41,804 nucleotides of DNA from a virus: IMG/VR virus record IMGVR_UViG_3300042923_000492, positions 1-41,804 of that record; one strand, written 5' to 3'. Shown here piece after piece: positions 28,438 through 36,063 of the stretch. Position numbers and translations under genes: made by a program. Positions within the stretch are counted from its first letter, which is position 1, and the number at the start of each line of letters is the position of its first letter. The notes beneath the pieces were generated by a model, which was given only the letters and a program-made list of their open reading frames with translations, was not told the origin of the DNA and made no database searches.

Positions 28438-28587
28438 GTGAGCGAAAAGAAAACATTCCCGTTGAGGCTTAATTCCGAGTTTCACGCGGCGTTGAAGGAA
28501 AAAGCGGAGCAGGAAAACAAGTCGATCCATCAATATGTTATCGACTCCATCAAGAAAGAAATGGACGACAAAGGACGGAACGAGTAA
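28438..28587 (+). CDS. Arc/CopG-like ribbon-helix-helix repressor
   Basis: A 49-aa protein starting at GTG 28438 after GAAAGGAGG. The pattern is that of Arc-type proteins: a short strand K-T-F-P-L-R-L-N, then E-F-H-A-A-L-K-E-K-A-E-Q-E-N-K-S-I-H-Q-Y-V-I-D-S-I. Such dimers read palindromic or repeated operators with the strand. It is the first gene behind a promoter with a perfect palindrome, and its stop overlaps the start of the replication initiator, so it probably controls replication-gene dosage. Confidence 0.85.
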   Translation: MSEKKTFPLRLNSEFHAALKEKAEQENKSIHQYVIDSIKKEMDDKGRNE

Positions 28588-29426
28588 TGAGCGGGTGGAT
28601 AAAAAGCTATAGGCAATTACTCGATAATCCTGTCGTATGTAAAGACGCTGACCATTTCGCGGTATGGCATTATATTTTATTGTCGGCTACTCATAAACCT
28701 ATCCCGGTCATGTTCGGCGGGGAGAAAATTATCCTTCAACCGGGGCAGTTAATAACGGGTAGAAAGGCGATAGCGGAAAAGTTTTCCATCGACGAGAGCA
28801 AGGTTACACGAATATTAAAATCGTTCGAAAATGAACAACAAATCGAACAACAAACCAGCAATAAAAACCGCATAATAACGGTGCTTTCGTGGTCTAAGTA
28901 CCAAGATGTTGAACAACAAGACGAACAACAAATGAACAACAAGCGAACAACAAATGAACAACAAATGAACACAAACAAGAAGTTAAGAACTAAAGAACCT
29001 AAGAAAGAAATAATTAAAGAGCTTAAAACATATTCTCCCGAAACGGTCGAATTGACGGCTCACCTAATCGAAATGATGAAGTTGAACAATCCGAACGTAA
29101 AGGTACCGGGAAATCTAAATATCTGGCATGATGCAATGGACAAGCTTCAGCGGTTAGATAAATACGATTTCATGCAAATACGTTCAGTGATTGATTGGTG
29201 TCAGAATGATTCGTTTTGGAAGGGGAATATACTTTCTGCTCCCAAGCTGCGGGAAAAGATGGACACGCTTGTTATGCGTATACAGGAGCAGCAGAACAGG
29301 CAACGCGGAAACAGGCAGTTGAGCCAGTTTGAAAAGATTCAGCAAATAGCGGTGAGGGAGGCGGCGGCAGCTAATGAACAAAATGGAGGTCGTGAAGCTG
29401 GTCGGGATTTGTTCGGCAGCTTATAG
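28587..29426 (+). CDS. Replication initiator / replisome organiser (DnaD-like)
   Basis: A 279-aa protein. Residues 1-110 form a winged-helix domain common in phage replisome organisers (M-S-G-W-I-K-S-Y-R-Q-L-L-D-N-P-V, then G-Q-L-I-T-G-R-K-A-I-A-E-K-F-S-I-D). A low-complexity, N/Q/K-rich middle (about 78-140) is coded by an 11-bp repeat array and should be flexible. Residues 150-250 are helical and may bind the helicase loader. It would open the origin and recruit the host helicase DnaC/DnaB through the next gene's product. Confidence 0.82.
   Translation: MSGWIKSYRQLLDNPVVCKDADHFAVWHYILLSATHKPIPVMFGGEKIILQPGQLITGRKAIAEKFSIDESKVTRILKSFENEQQIEQQTSNKNRIITVLSWSKYQDVEQQDEQQMNNKRTTNEQQMNTNKKLRTKEPKKEIIKELKTYSPETVELTAHLIEMMKLNNPNVKVPGNLNIWHDAMDKLQRLDKYDFMQIRSVIDWCQNDSFWKGNILSAPKLREKMDTLVMRIQEQQNRQRGNRQLSQFEKIQQIAVREAAAANEQNGGREAGRDLFGSL
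28833..28977 (+). repeat. 11-bp iterons inside the initiator gene, probable replication origin
   Basis: GAACAACAA occurs at 28833, 28845, 28911, 28923, 28934, 28945 and 28956, with a degenerate copy at 28967. The last six are spaced 12, 11, 11, 11 and 11 bp. Because 11 is not a multiple of three, the repeats are read in different frames, so they are kept for the DNA and not for the protein. AT- and purine-rich sequence (28977-29030) follows, a possible unwinding region. Confidence 0.75.
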
Positions 29427-29889
29427 CAGGTGGCCAGAAGCGGGGAAAGAAGAGGCGGTTATATCTCTTTGGGAAAACATGTTTTCGGATGTCGATTACG
29501 AAACGTGTGCATGGGCTGTAAAAAGATTCATTAGCGAATCGGTCTACCCGCCAACCGTTGCAGACATACGTTCCCGTATTGCGGACATGACCGTTATTCA
29601 GGGTAAGACGGGAATAGAGGCTTGGGGGGATGTTAAAGCGGCCATTCGAAAGTTTGGTTCGTACAGGGAAAAGGATGCTATGGATTGGTTAGACGGATCA
29701 ACAAGAAAAGTTGTCGAGGCAATCGGTTTTAAAACCTTGTGCATGAGTGAAAACGAGATGGCGGACAGAGCCCACTTCTTGAAAGTGTATGACACATTGG
29801 AGAAACGGCAACGGGAAGACGCCTTAATGCTCCCGGACACTCGAAGAAGGTTGCAAGAAAGACGGGATTTACTAAAATTGGAGGGGTAG
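29374..29889 (+). CDS. Helicase loader/inhibitor (G39P/G40P-loader type)
   Basis: A 171-aa protein matching the replicative-helicase inhibitor/loader family (PF11417): N-terminal K-L-V-G-I-C-S-A-A-Y-S-R-W-P, W-E-N-M-F-S-D-V-D-Y-E-T-C-A-W-A-V-K-R-F-I, and the Y-P-P-T-V-A-D-I-R-S-R-I segment. These proteins hold the hexameric helicase and deliver it to the initiator complex. The 53-base overlap with the initiator gene suggests coupled synthesis. ATG 29383 is an alternative start. Confidence 0.88.
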   Translation: MNKMEVVKLVGICSAAYSRWPEAGKEEAVISLWENMFSDVDYETCAWAVKRFISESVYPPTVADIRSRIADMTVIQGKTGIEAWGDVKAAIRKFGSYREKDAMDWLDGSTRKVVEAIGFKTLCMSENEMADRAHFLKVYDTLEKRQREDALMLPDTRRRLQERRDLLKLEG

Positions 29890-29892
29890 GCG

Positions 29893-30000
29893 TTGAAGAA
29901 AAAAGTAAGGCCCTTTTTACCGAAAGCGGCGCAGCCTAAAAAGCAGGTATCACCAAATCCAAGAAAGCAGATTTTAGGAATTCAAAAACGATTCGTATAG
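29893..30000 (+). CDS. 35-aa basic peptide
   Basis: Starts at TTG 29893 behind GAGGGG, with an open frame to 30000. It is strongly basic (K-K-K-V-R-P, P-K-K-Q, R-K-Q, K-R) and proline-rich. Possibly nucleic-acid binding; no homology is claimed. Confidence 0.45.
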   Translation: MKKKVRPFLPKAAQPKKQVSPNPRKQILGIQKRFV

Positions 30001-30013
30001 GGAGGCGTTGGCG

Positions 30014-30418
30014 TTGAGGGAAATTAAATTCCGGGCGTGGGATGAGGAATTCAAAAAGATGTATTGTGGTGATGAGATAGAGGCAAGGGGTGATTTATTC
30101 GCCGCGCTATCGTATGGCGAGTTGGTCATATTTCGTCGTTCGGTAGATTACACCGAATTAAAACGACTGCAATACACCGGCCTGAAGGATAAAAACGGCG
30201 TCGATGTTTACGAAGGGGATGTAATCGACAGCGACGACGGAAAGTATGTGGTTTCCTATTCGGAAAAACGTTGCGGCTGGTTCCCGTTCTCTCATGACGA
30301 CGGATGCGGGTGCTGCTCAGTTCATCTCGTTTACCCGGATAGTAAGTTGGGATTTGAGGTAATCGGCAACATTTATGAAAATCCTGAAATTGGAGGCGTT
30401 GAGGATGGCGGGAATTAA
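30014..30418 (+). CDS. YopX-family protein
   Basis: A 134-aa protein of the YopX family (PF09643), common in Bacillus-group phages. Start TTG 30014, eight bases after GGAGG, gives the standard M-R-E-I-K-F-R-A-W-D beginning. Family features: L-Q-Y-T-G-L-K-D-K-N-G-V-D-V-Y-E-G-D-V-I, and F-E-V-I-G-N-I-Y-E-N-P near the end. Its molecular role is not known. Confidence 0.93.
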   Translation: MREIKFRAWDEEFKKMYCGDEIEARGDLFAALSYGELVIFRRSVDYTELKRLQYTGLKDKNGVDVYEGDVIDSDDGKYVVSYSEKRCGWFPFSHDDGCGCCSVHLVYPDSKLGFEVIGNIYENPEIGGVEDGGN

Positions 30419-31325
30419 TTGCGAGTTATGCGGCGGGGCTCTTGTGGCGTTCAAGATGACGAACAAGGATGGTCAAAAGCGTTATGATTGGATTTGCCCA
30501 TTGTGTAATGGCGGGATCGTTGACGGACCGGATCCGGACGTATTGTATGCAGAAGAGCGCAGATGCGGCATATGCAACGAGAGGGGGCAATATACCCCAC
30601 TCCAAAAATCCCCCGGCGAATGGATATGCAACAACGGCCATATATTTCATTTTACGAACAAGCGTTTGGGTGAAGAAATAGAAAAAACAGATAATTCCGA
30701 ATACCTTAAAACAAAAGAGAAAAAACCGACGCTTAGGGAGCAGGTGGAGCAGCTTCAGAAGAAGATCAAAGGGTATCAGGAACGAATAAACATGTTGGAC
30801 GCTGATTACGACATTATGAAAATCAGTTTGAACGAAAAGCAACAGCGAAACGACGATTTGCTGAAGACCAATAAGCAGCTGCGCGAGGAATTGAGCGAGT
30901 CGGTTAAATTACGGCAGGACAAGCTCATCCAATGGAAAGTCACGACAGACACCCTGAACGAGGAAAAGAGGGATTTAAAACGATCGTTGGATATTGAACG
31001 AGAACGGAGCGCAGCCATTCATAAGAGCGTCACAAGCGTCATGGACAGTTACAAGGAGCTGAATATCAAATACCTAGAATTACTGCGGGAAAGCAGGCAG
31101 GCACAACCGGCAGCGCCTACGGGTGACGTATTCTTCAGGTCGGAGATGTTGGATGGGCGGGACGTATACATAGCCGCCAATTCGGTTGAATCGACGTTCG
31201 TTAAGATCGACGAGGGCGGAAACCCGATAACGTATGTGATTTGTAAAGGGCATGCGGTTCACAAGGTTAAGCACTCGCCAGAGGATATCAAAATGCTCGT
31301 CGAAATGACATTGAGGGGAGAATAG
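30405..31325 (+). CDS. Zinc-ribbon / coiled-coil protein
   Basis: A 306-aa protein from ATG 30405 (site TGGAGGCG), overlapping the YopX gene by 14 bases. Residues 5-75 contain C-E-L-C, C-P-L-C, C-G-I-C and a C-N-N-G-H, an arrangement of two zinc sites. Residues 105-225 are a long coiled coil (L-R-E-Q-V-E-Q-L-Q-K-K-I-K-G-Y-Q). The C-terminal ~80 residues are a globular domain beginning near V-F-F-R-S-E-M-L. Unknown family; the shape suggests a scaffold or nucleic-acid-binding protein. Confidence 0.75.
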   Translation: MAGINCELCGGALVAFKMTNKDGQKRYDWICPLCNGGIVDGPDPDVLYAEERRCGICNERGQYTPLQKSPGEWICNNGHIFHFTNKRLGEEIEKTDNSEYLKTKEKKPTLREQVEQLQKKIKGYQERINMLDADYDIMKISLNEKQQRNDDLLKTNKQLREELSESVKLRQDKLIQWKVTTDTLNEEKRDLKRSLDIERERSAAIHKSVTSVMDSYKELNIKYLELLRESRQAQPAAPTGDVFFRSEMLDGRDVYIAANSVESTFVKIDEGGNPITYVICKGHAVHKVKHSPEDIKMLVEMTLRGE

Positions 31326-31327
31326 GC

Positions 31328-31912
31328 ATGAAAATGATAGTCGTCGGGGGTATAGGAGCTTGTAAAACGTTCGCATTACGGGTTGCGCGTTGGGTTAAGG
31401 ACGGCGGGTTGAATTTCTTTCAGCCTGCCGAGGAAGAACCGGAACCGTGGGAAGATTTCGAGATGGAGCCGCCGCCAAAGAAACGCGAAGTCGATTCGCT
31501 AGATGCTGTGCGGTACACTATGATGAGAGACAAGGCCCGATGCTTGAGGGAGCAAATAGTCAATACTCGCATTGCAACGAACAGCGGTTTGAAGAATCGG
31601 CCTATAGGGCAGGCGGTTACATTCAGTTTTGATTTAGCAGAATACGTCATGGAAACATACGGCGAAGGAATGACGAGAGTAGAGGCCGTGGAATGGATAA
31701 AGGGAAACGTCGTGCCTGCGTTCGTTGCTGGCGAACCGAATTGGCGACTATTTTCCGTATGGGGGTCAAATACGAAACGCCAGACGGCCACATTTGACGC
31801 CTCCCGCGTTTCGAATGGCCGGGAGGACTATCGGAAGGTCAAAAGCCAGCGTGCCAAATACAGGCGTCTGAGCGCCTCAAAACGGGCGCGGATGAGGGGG
31901 GTTAAAAAGTGA
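31328..31912 (+). CDS. Hypothetical 194-aa protein with a degenerate P-loop-like start
   Basis: It starts M-K-M-I-V-V-G-G-I-G-A-C-K-T-F, which resembles a Walker A loop with Cys in place of the last Gly, so ATP binding is doubtful. A long E/P-rich stretch follows (E-E-E-P-E-P-W-E-D-F-E-M). The C-terminal 60 residues are very basic (R-K-V-K-S-Q-R-A-K-Y-R-R-L-S), probably binding nucleic acid. It fits between zinc-ribbon genes and overlaps the next one by four bases. Confidence 0.7.
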   Translation: MKMIVVGGIGACKTFALRVARWVKDGGLNFFQPAEEEPEPWEDFEMEPPPKKREVDSLDAVRYTMMRDKARCLREQIVNTRIATNSGLKNRPIGQAVTFSFDLAEYVMETYGEGMTRVEAVEWIKGNVVPAFVAGEPNWRLFSVWGSNTKRQTATFDASRVSNGREDYRKVKSQRAKYRRLSASKRARMRGVKK

Positions 31913-32124
31913 AAGCGAAGTTTATAAACGAGAATCAAATAAATTTGATTCCAGAAAACGAAGACGAAAGAATTCTATTCAATCGGTTTGCGAAATTGCT
32001 GGCAAGCAATCAAAAGAGATTGTCCCCTAGTTTCACATATTCAATGGGCGGGGAAAATCGGGGCGTTTATACTGCATTGGGCTTGTGCCTTTTGGCTAAT
32101 CTGGGGAAGGGAAAGGATGAATAA
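31909..32124 (+). CDS. Hypothetical 71-aa protein
   Basis: Starts at GTG 31909, overlapping the previous gene. It is small and basic, with D-E-R-I-L-F-N-R-F-A-K-L-L and a C-terminal hydrophobic L-G-L-C-L-L-A-N-L. No family recognised. Confidence 0.6.
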   Translation: MKAKFINENQINLIPENEDERILFNRFAKLLASNQKRLSPSFTYSMGGENRGVYTALGLCLLANLGKGKDE

Positions 32125-32407
32125 AGGGTTTAAATGCGAGGGCTGCGGGTGGATTGGCGAAAAGCCCGCAGAACGAAGCATCATGAAGATAAAATATAAG
32201 TGCTGTCCGGATTGCCGGGAGATCGTAAAACCGTACATAACGCCGCTTAACGAGCGTGCGGGCCGATGCCGGAATTGTGCGGGGCATTCGTTCAGGCTGC
32301 GGGCTCAGGATCGAGCTATTATCAGGATTTGCGCCGGATGCGGCGAGGAATTAAACACTATGACGATGGAGGTAATTAAGAATGGACAAGTTTGGAAGTC
32401 AAATTAA
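32117..32407 (+). CDS. Multi-zinc-ribbon protein
   Basis: A 96-aa protein from ATG 32117 (AAAGG before it). It has ten cysteines, eight of them in four pairs: C-E-G-C, C-P-D-C, C-R-N-C and C-A-G-C, enough for two zinc ribbons. The longer ORF from 31988 lies in another gene. It overlaps the dUTPase start. Zinc ribbons like these bind nucleic acids or proteins; no specific role is visible. Confidence 0.7.
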   Translation: MNKGFKCEGCGWIGEKPAERSIMKIKYKCCPDCREIVKPYITPLNERAGRCRNCAGHSFRLRAQDRAIIRICAGCGEELNTMTMEVIKNGQVWKSN

Positions 32408-32918
32408 AATCAATGTGGAGACCGAATACGGGCCGATAATGGCGCAGCTTATCGAAAAATTGGATGCTTACAACCGTGGAAAAGCTCCTGCAATATTGAT
32501 CGAATTAAGTTTCGACGCTAAAATGCCGGTTCGGTCAACTTCAGGGGCGGCAGCTTGGGACATTCATGCATGCTTGGACGAGCCTAGAACGGTACAACCG
32601 GGCAGCAGAATAACTATTCCTACGGGGGTCAGTGTGGCGCTTCCGGCGGGGTTTTACTGGGACATGAGAGCCCGTAGCGGGTTAGCTTTCAAGCATGGTC
32701 TTATGCTCATTAACGGCGCGGGGGTTATCGATGAGGATTACAGGGGAATTACTCAGGTGCAGTACTTCAATGCCGGAGAAAAACCGTATACGTTCCATAA
32801 TGGCGAGCGGATAGCACAAGTCATATTGACTAGGTACTTTGATCAGGAATTTGAAGAGGTGGACGAGCTCCCGGATACGGATCGCGGAACCGGCGGGTTC
32901 GGACATACGGGTAAATGA
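32382..32918 (+). CDS. dut: dUTPase
   Basis: A 178-aa trimeric dUTPase, hydrolysing dUTP to dUMP and pyrophosphate to keep uracil out of phage DNA. All five motifs are present: A-A-W-D-I-H-A, R-S-G-L-A-F-K-H, G-A-G-V-I-D-E-D-Y-R-G, N-G-E-R-I-A-Q-V-I, and the flexible C-terminal R-G-T-G-G-F-G-H-T-G. The N-terminal ~50 residues (T-E-Y-G-P-I-M-A-Q-L) are an extension beyond the usual core. GGAGG lies before ATG 32382. Confidence 0.95.
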   Translation: MDKFGSQIKINVETEYGPIMAQLIEKLDAYNRGKAPAILIELSFDAKMPVRSTSGAAAWDIHACLDEPRTVQPGSRITIPTGVSVALPAGFYWDMRARSGLAFKHGLMLINGAGVIDEDYRGITQVQYFNAGEKPYTFHNGERIAQVILTRYFDQEFEEVDELPDTDRGTGGFGHTGK

Positions 32919-32919
32919 C

Positions 32920-33012
32920 ATGAAAAAGCCTGATTGGAATTCGTGGACACTCGGCTTTATTTCAGGTCTCGCCGTAGCTCAAATAATTTGGGGAGGATTT
33001 CGGATGCTATGA
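32920..33012 (+). CDS. 30-aa membrane peptide
   Basis: ATG 32920 follows the dUTPase stop by one base. One membrane helix (L-G-F-I-S-G-L-A-V-A-Q-I-I-W-G) between a lysine-rich start and F-R-M-L. The next gene's ATG overlaps its TGA. Weak evidence because of size, but spacing suggests translation. Confidence 0.5.
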   Translation: MKKPDWNSWTLGFISGLAVAQIIWGGFRML

Positions 33013-33314
33013 TTTGTATTGAATGTGCAGCAGCTATGCAGGAGACGTCCCCGGACGTATGGAATTGTTCGGGGTGCGGGTTTCAGGCCGTACAGACGAG
33101 CCTATGGGAGGGCGTAAATGTGGTCCAATTCAACACTACGCCGCCGGATTACAACACGGTAACGAAGCGCAGCATGACACCGGGGGAGAAAGCAGCACTA
33201 GAGGCCAAGGAGCGGGACCGGCCTAGAATCAATTACAAAGGGACGTCGGTACTTGCGCCTCAACAAGGGAAATACGGAGGCAAGCATTACAAACGAAAGG
33301 GCGGGGAGCGGTGA
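33009..33314 (+). CDS. Zinc-finger protein, 101 aa
   Basis: Begins at ATG 33009 overlapping the previous stop, GGGGAGG 12 bases upstream. C-I-E-C and C-S-G-C form a zinc knuckle in the first 30 residues. The remainder has a T-P-G-E-K-A-A-L-E-A-K-E-R-D-R-P helix and a basic end (G-K-Y-G-G-K-H-Y-K-R-K). Overlaps the next start. Unknown function. Confidence 0.65.
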   Translation: MICIECAAAMQETSPDVWNCSGCGFQAVQTSLWEGVNVVQFNTTPPDYNTVTKRSMTPGEKAALEAKERDRPRINYKGTSVLAPQQGKYGGKHYKRKGGER

Positions 33315-33847
33315 AAGGTTGGGACATATGCAAGAGCTGCAACGGCGCTAAATGCAAAATGTGCAAGGGGTTGGGATTCGTTCAGGCGAAGCCGAGCAAA
33401 TACAAGAACGAGCCGACAGAGGTAAACGGCGAGAAATTCGCTAGTAAATCCGAATCGAATCATTATATTTATTTGCTACAGCTCCAAGCGGCAGGAGAGA
33501 TAACCGATATAAAATTACAACCCCGCTTCACGCTTCTCCCGTCGTTTACGGACACGACAGGAAAACGACATGCGGCCATAGAATATGTGGGGGATTCGTT
33601 GGTAACGTACAAAGACGGTCGGCAAGAGGTAAATGATGTCAAGGGCATAGAAACCAAGGATTTCAAAATTAAGAGAAAGCTATATTGCTTCGATGCTCCG
33701 GCCAAGGGCTGGCCCCCGCTTAAGGTTATCGCGTTTGACAATCATTACGGATGGATCGAAACCGACGAGCTGAAAAAAATGGAGGCGTCCGCGAATGGAA
33801 AAGCGAAAAAAGCCAAACAAGCAGCGCCGCGCAGAATTAAGAGCTGA
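33311..33847 (+). CDS. DUF1064-family nuclease-like protein
   Basis: A 178-aa protein starting at GTG 33311. Residues 5-20 carry C-K-S-C-N-G-A-K-C-K-M-C-K-G, a DnaJ-type zinc centre. Residues 30-150 match DUF1064 (PF06356): S-K-S-E-S-N-H-Y-I-Y-L, I-K-L-Q-P-R-F, and E-V-N-D-V-K-G-I-E-T-K-D-F-K-I-K, a pattern resembling PD-(D/E)XK nucleases. It could act as a junction or flap nuclease for replication or recombination; activity is inferred only from the fold family. The N-terminal zinc part is an addition. Confidence 0.8.
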   Translation: MKGWDICKSCNGAKCKMCKGLGFVQAKPSKYKNEPTEVNGEKFASKSESNHYIYLLQLQAAGEITDIKLQPRFTLLPSFTDTTGKRHAAIEYVGDSLVTYKDGRQEVNDVKGIETKDFKIKRKLYCFDAPAKGWPPLKVIAFDNHYGWIETDELKKMEASANGKAKKAKQAAPRRIKS

Positions 33848-34031
33848 GAAAGCCAGTGTTTACATGGACGGATTCAACCATGGATATTCCATGGGGGTTG
33901 ATCAGGGTCGGCGGGATATGGCCGAACAGATATGGAGGGAGGCGGCGGAGCTATGGGGCCGGAGTTTAGTAAATGGATCAGGGAGAACAGAAAAGCCCGC
34001 AGGCTTTCTAGGAAGGCATTCGGTGACTTGA
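33795..34031 (+). CDS. Hypothetical 78-aa protein
   Basis: ATG 33795 follows GGAGGCG by eight bases, within the end of the DUF1064 gene. K-R-K-K-P-N-K-Q-R-R at the start is strongly basic, then D-G-F-N-H-G-Y-S-M-G-V-D-Q-G-R-R, a pattern seen in short phage proteins. Its 3' third overlaps the XRE regulator gene in another frame, which lowers confidence. Confidence 0.55.
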   Translation: MEKRKKPNKQRRAELRAEKASVYMDGFNHGYSMGVDQGRRDMAEQIWREAAELWGRSLVNGSGRTEKPAGFLGRHSVT

Positions 34032-34147
34032 TAGGCGTTACGGGCCGTACTATTCAGTATTGGGAGGAAGAGGGCAAGACACCCAAGGCATACGCCATGG
34101 CGCAGATCAAAAAGCACTTAGGGGAGCCGCCAGCAGAGGTAAATTAA
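33953..34147 (+). CDS. XRE-family (Cro-like) regulator
   Basis: A 64-aa helix-turn-helix protein of the XRE family: F-S-K-W-I-R-E-N-R-K-A-R-R-L-S-R-K-A-F-G-D-L-I-G-V-T-G-R-T-I-Q-Y-W-E-E-E. I start at ATG 33953, the first Met after the GGAGGGAGGCGG run; ATG 33932 lies before that run and adds only glycines. It is placed at the edge of the late genes, right before the promoter of the terminase operon, so it may control the switch to late expression. Confidence 0.85.
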   Translation: MGPEFSKWIRENRKARRLSRKAFGDLIGVTGRTIQYWEEEGKTPKAYAMAQIKKHLGEPPAEVN

Positions 34148-34150
34148 AGC

Positions 34151-34179
34151 ATTACAGGACGGGACAGGCATGCTATTAT
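34151..34179 (+). promoter_or_regulatory. Promoter before the terminase genes
   Basis: ATTACA at 34151-34156, 17-bp spacer, extended -10 TG-C-TATTAT (-10 at 34174-34179). The terminator hairpin at 34194 begins about eight bases after the expected start, so read-through would need antitermination. Confidence 0.6.
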
Positions 34180-34193
34180 AAATATAGACATTC

Positions 34194-34226
34194 AGAGGCG
34201 GGCCATGCGGTTACGCCTCTTTTTTC
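34194..34226 (+). terminator. Leader terminator before the terminase
   Basis: AGAGGCG (34194-34200) pairs with CGCCTCT (34214-34220) over a 13-base loop, followed by a T run. It either ends upstream transcription or gates the late operon. Confidence 0.8.
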
Positions 34227-34242
34227 GAAGGAGGGGATAGTT

Positions 34243-34809
34243 ATGCCGAGGAAAGCAGCGGGGGCGAAAAAGCCGCGTAAGCCGAGTGACCCGGCAAACA
34301 AGGGCCGTAAAAAGAAATGGGACGAGCTTAATATGCCTTCCAAGCTTGAGATTGTGGAAGGCTGGGCGCGTAATGGCGCTACCGATTTGGATATGATCGA
34401 GGCCCTTGGGATCGGGAAGGACACGTTTTACCTTTGGAAAAAGGAGCATCCGGAATTTGCGGAGGCCGTCAGTAGGGGTAAGGAAGTCGCTGATATTCAG
34501 GTCGAAAACGCGCTATTCAAGCGGGCGCTTGGGTACACGTATGACGAAACCACGAAAGAAATGGGCGTCGTTGTCGAGGGCGGGCGCATTCAGTTTGACG
34601 ATGAAGGAAACCCGCGCAAGGAGCTGCAAGTCACAAAAGTTGTAACGAAACAGGTAAACCCGGATGTCACGGCTCAAATCTTTTGGCTGAAAAACCGCAA
34701 GCCTGCCGAATGGCGGGACAAGCAGGAAATCAAGCACACGGGCGGGCCGGTAAGCTTTACGAACGATTTGCCGCCGGATGAGGACGACAATGCAAGCGCC
34801 AGCGACTAA
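34243..34809 (+). CDS. Terminase small subunit
   Basis: A 188-aa DNA-recognition subunit of the packaging motor. A basic N-terminus (P-R-K-A-A-G-A-K-K-P-R-K-P) is followed by a helix-turn-helix (K-L-E-I-V-E-G-W-A-R-N-G-A-T-D-L-D-M-I-E), then I-G-K-D-T-F-Y-L-W-K-K-E-H-P and a C-terminal W-L-K-N-R-K-P-A-E-W-R-D-K, typical of Gram-positive phage small terminases. Start ATG 34243 is behind AAGGAGGGG; the longer frame from 34060 spans the terminator. Confidence 0.9.
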   Translation: MPRKAAGAKKPRKPSDPANKGRKKKWDELNMPSKLEIVEGWARNGATDLDMIEALGIGKDTFYLWKKEHPEFAEAVSRGKEVADIQVENALFKRALGYTYDETTKEMGVVVEGGRIQFDDEGNPRKELQVTKVVTKQVNPDVTAQIFWLKNRKPAEWRDKQEIKHTGGPVSFTNDLPPDEDDNASASD

Positions 34810-36052
34810 CGTCAAGCTGTCTGAGGTCGTGGGGAAGGGTTACACGCGGTTTTGGAATAGCAAGAAACGGTACGTCGCGATCAAAGGCGGAAGGGGATCC
34901 AAAAAGAGTAAAACGGCTGCGCTGCGGTGGATTTACATGCTTATGCAGTACGACAAGGCGAATTTGCTCGTTATCCGTAAAACGTTCGCGACGCTGCGGG
35001 ATTCGACGTATGCTGACTTAAAATGGGCGATCCGACAGCTGAAGGTAGAACATTTATGGGATTGGACTATCTCCCCGATGGAGATTACATACATTCCGAC
35101 AGGGCAGAAAATCCTTTTCCGGGGCCTTGATGATCCGTTGAAACTGACGTCAATTACCGTTGAAACCGGCTTCCTATGCTGGGCATGGTTCGAGGAAGCA
35201 TACGAAATCACGGACGAGGATGCTTTCGACAAGGTTGATATGTCCATCCGGGGTAAGCTGCCGCCGGGGTATTTCAAGCAAATCCTATTAACGTTTAACC
35301 CATGGTCCGAAAAACATTGGCTGAAGGCCCGTTTTTTTGATAATCCGGACGAGGATACATTGGCGCTTACGACAACGTACAAGCACAATGAATTCCTTGG
35401 AGAGGACGATTTAAAACGGTTCGAGCATATGCGGCGTAATAAGCCCAAGCGCTATAGGATCGAGGGTGAGGGCCATTGGGGTATATCGGAGGGTACGATT
35501 TACGACGATTGGCACGAAAAGGAATTCGATTACCGGCAGCTTGTCAAAGAACGGCCTCATATGCAAGTCCGTTTCGGTTTGGACTTTGGTTATATCAATG
35601 ACCCGTCCGCGCTTATTGCGGTTTTGGTAGACGATCATGCCAAGGAGATGTATATTTTTGACGAGCATCATCAGCAAGGGATGTTAAATAATCAAATTGC
35701 TGAGATGATCAAGTACAAAGGATACGCGAAGGAACGGATAACTGCGGATTCCGCCGAGCAAAAGAGCATAGAGGAAATCCGTTTATCGGGTATTTACTCT
35801 ATACGACCGGCTCGCAAAGGCAAGGACAGCGTAATGAACGGCATTCAATTCATCAATCAGTACAAGCTTTTCGTGCATCCGAAATGCACAAATACGATGA
35901 TTGAATTATCGAATTACGTTTGGGATAAAGGCAAAGACGGAAAAGCAACGAACAAACCTATTGACGCTTACAACCATTTGCTAGACGCGCTGCGTTATGC
36001 GGTGGAGGATTTGAGCGCCCCGGCAGCTCCGAGAGCGCGGGGAATTGGATAA
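34790..36052 (+). CDS. Terminase large subunit
   Basis: A 420-aa packaging ATPase-nuclease of the PBSX-like group. ATG 34790 is preferred (AGGA five bases before it); ATG 34778 adds four residues. Walker A is G-G-R-G-S-K-K-S-K-T at residues 33-42. The Walker B region is W-A-W-F-E-E-A. The nuclease acids lie in F-G-L-D-F-G-Y-I-N-D-P, I-T-A-D-S-A-E and L-L-D-A-L-R-Y-A. Overlaps the small subunit, as usual. Confidence 0.95.
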   Translation: MQAPATNVKLSEVVGKGYTRFWNSKKRYVAIKGGRGSKKSKTAALRWIYMLMQYDKANLLVIRKTFATLRDSTYADLKWAIRQLKVEHLWDWTISPMEITYIPTGQKILFRGLDDPLKLTSITVETGFLCWAWFEEAYEITDEDAFDKVDMSIRGKLPPGYFKQILLTFNPWSEKHWLKARFFDNPDEDTLALTTTYKHNEFLGEDDLKRFEHMRRNKPKRYRIEGEGHWGISEGTIYDDWHEKEFDYRQLVKERPHMQVRFGLDFGYINDPSALIAVLVDDHAKEMYIFDEHHQQGMLNNQIAEMIKYKGYAKERITADSAEQKSIEEIRLSGIYSIRPARKGKDSVMNGIQFINQYKLFVHPKCTNTMIELSNYVWDKGKDGKATNKPIDAYNHLLDALRYAVEDLSAPAAPRARGIG

Positions 36053-36063
36053 GGAGGCGCAGG

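Noticed and set aside
28825-28985. Poly-N/Q stretch as a functional protein domain
   Set aside because: The repeat unit is 11 bp and changes frame, so the protein sequence is probably a by-product of DNA repeats.
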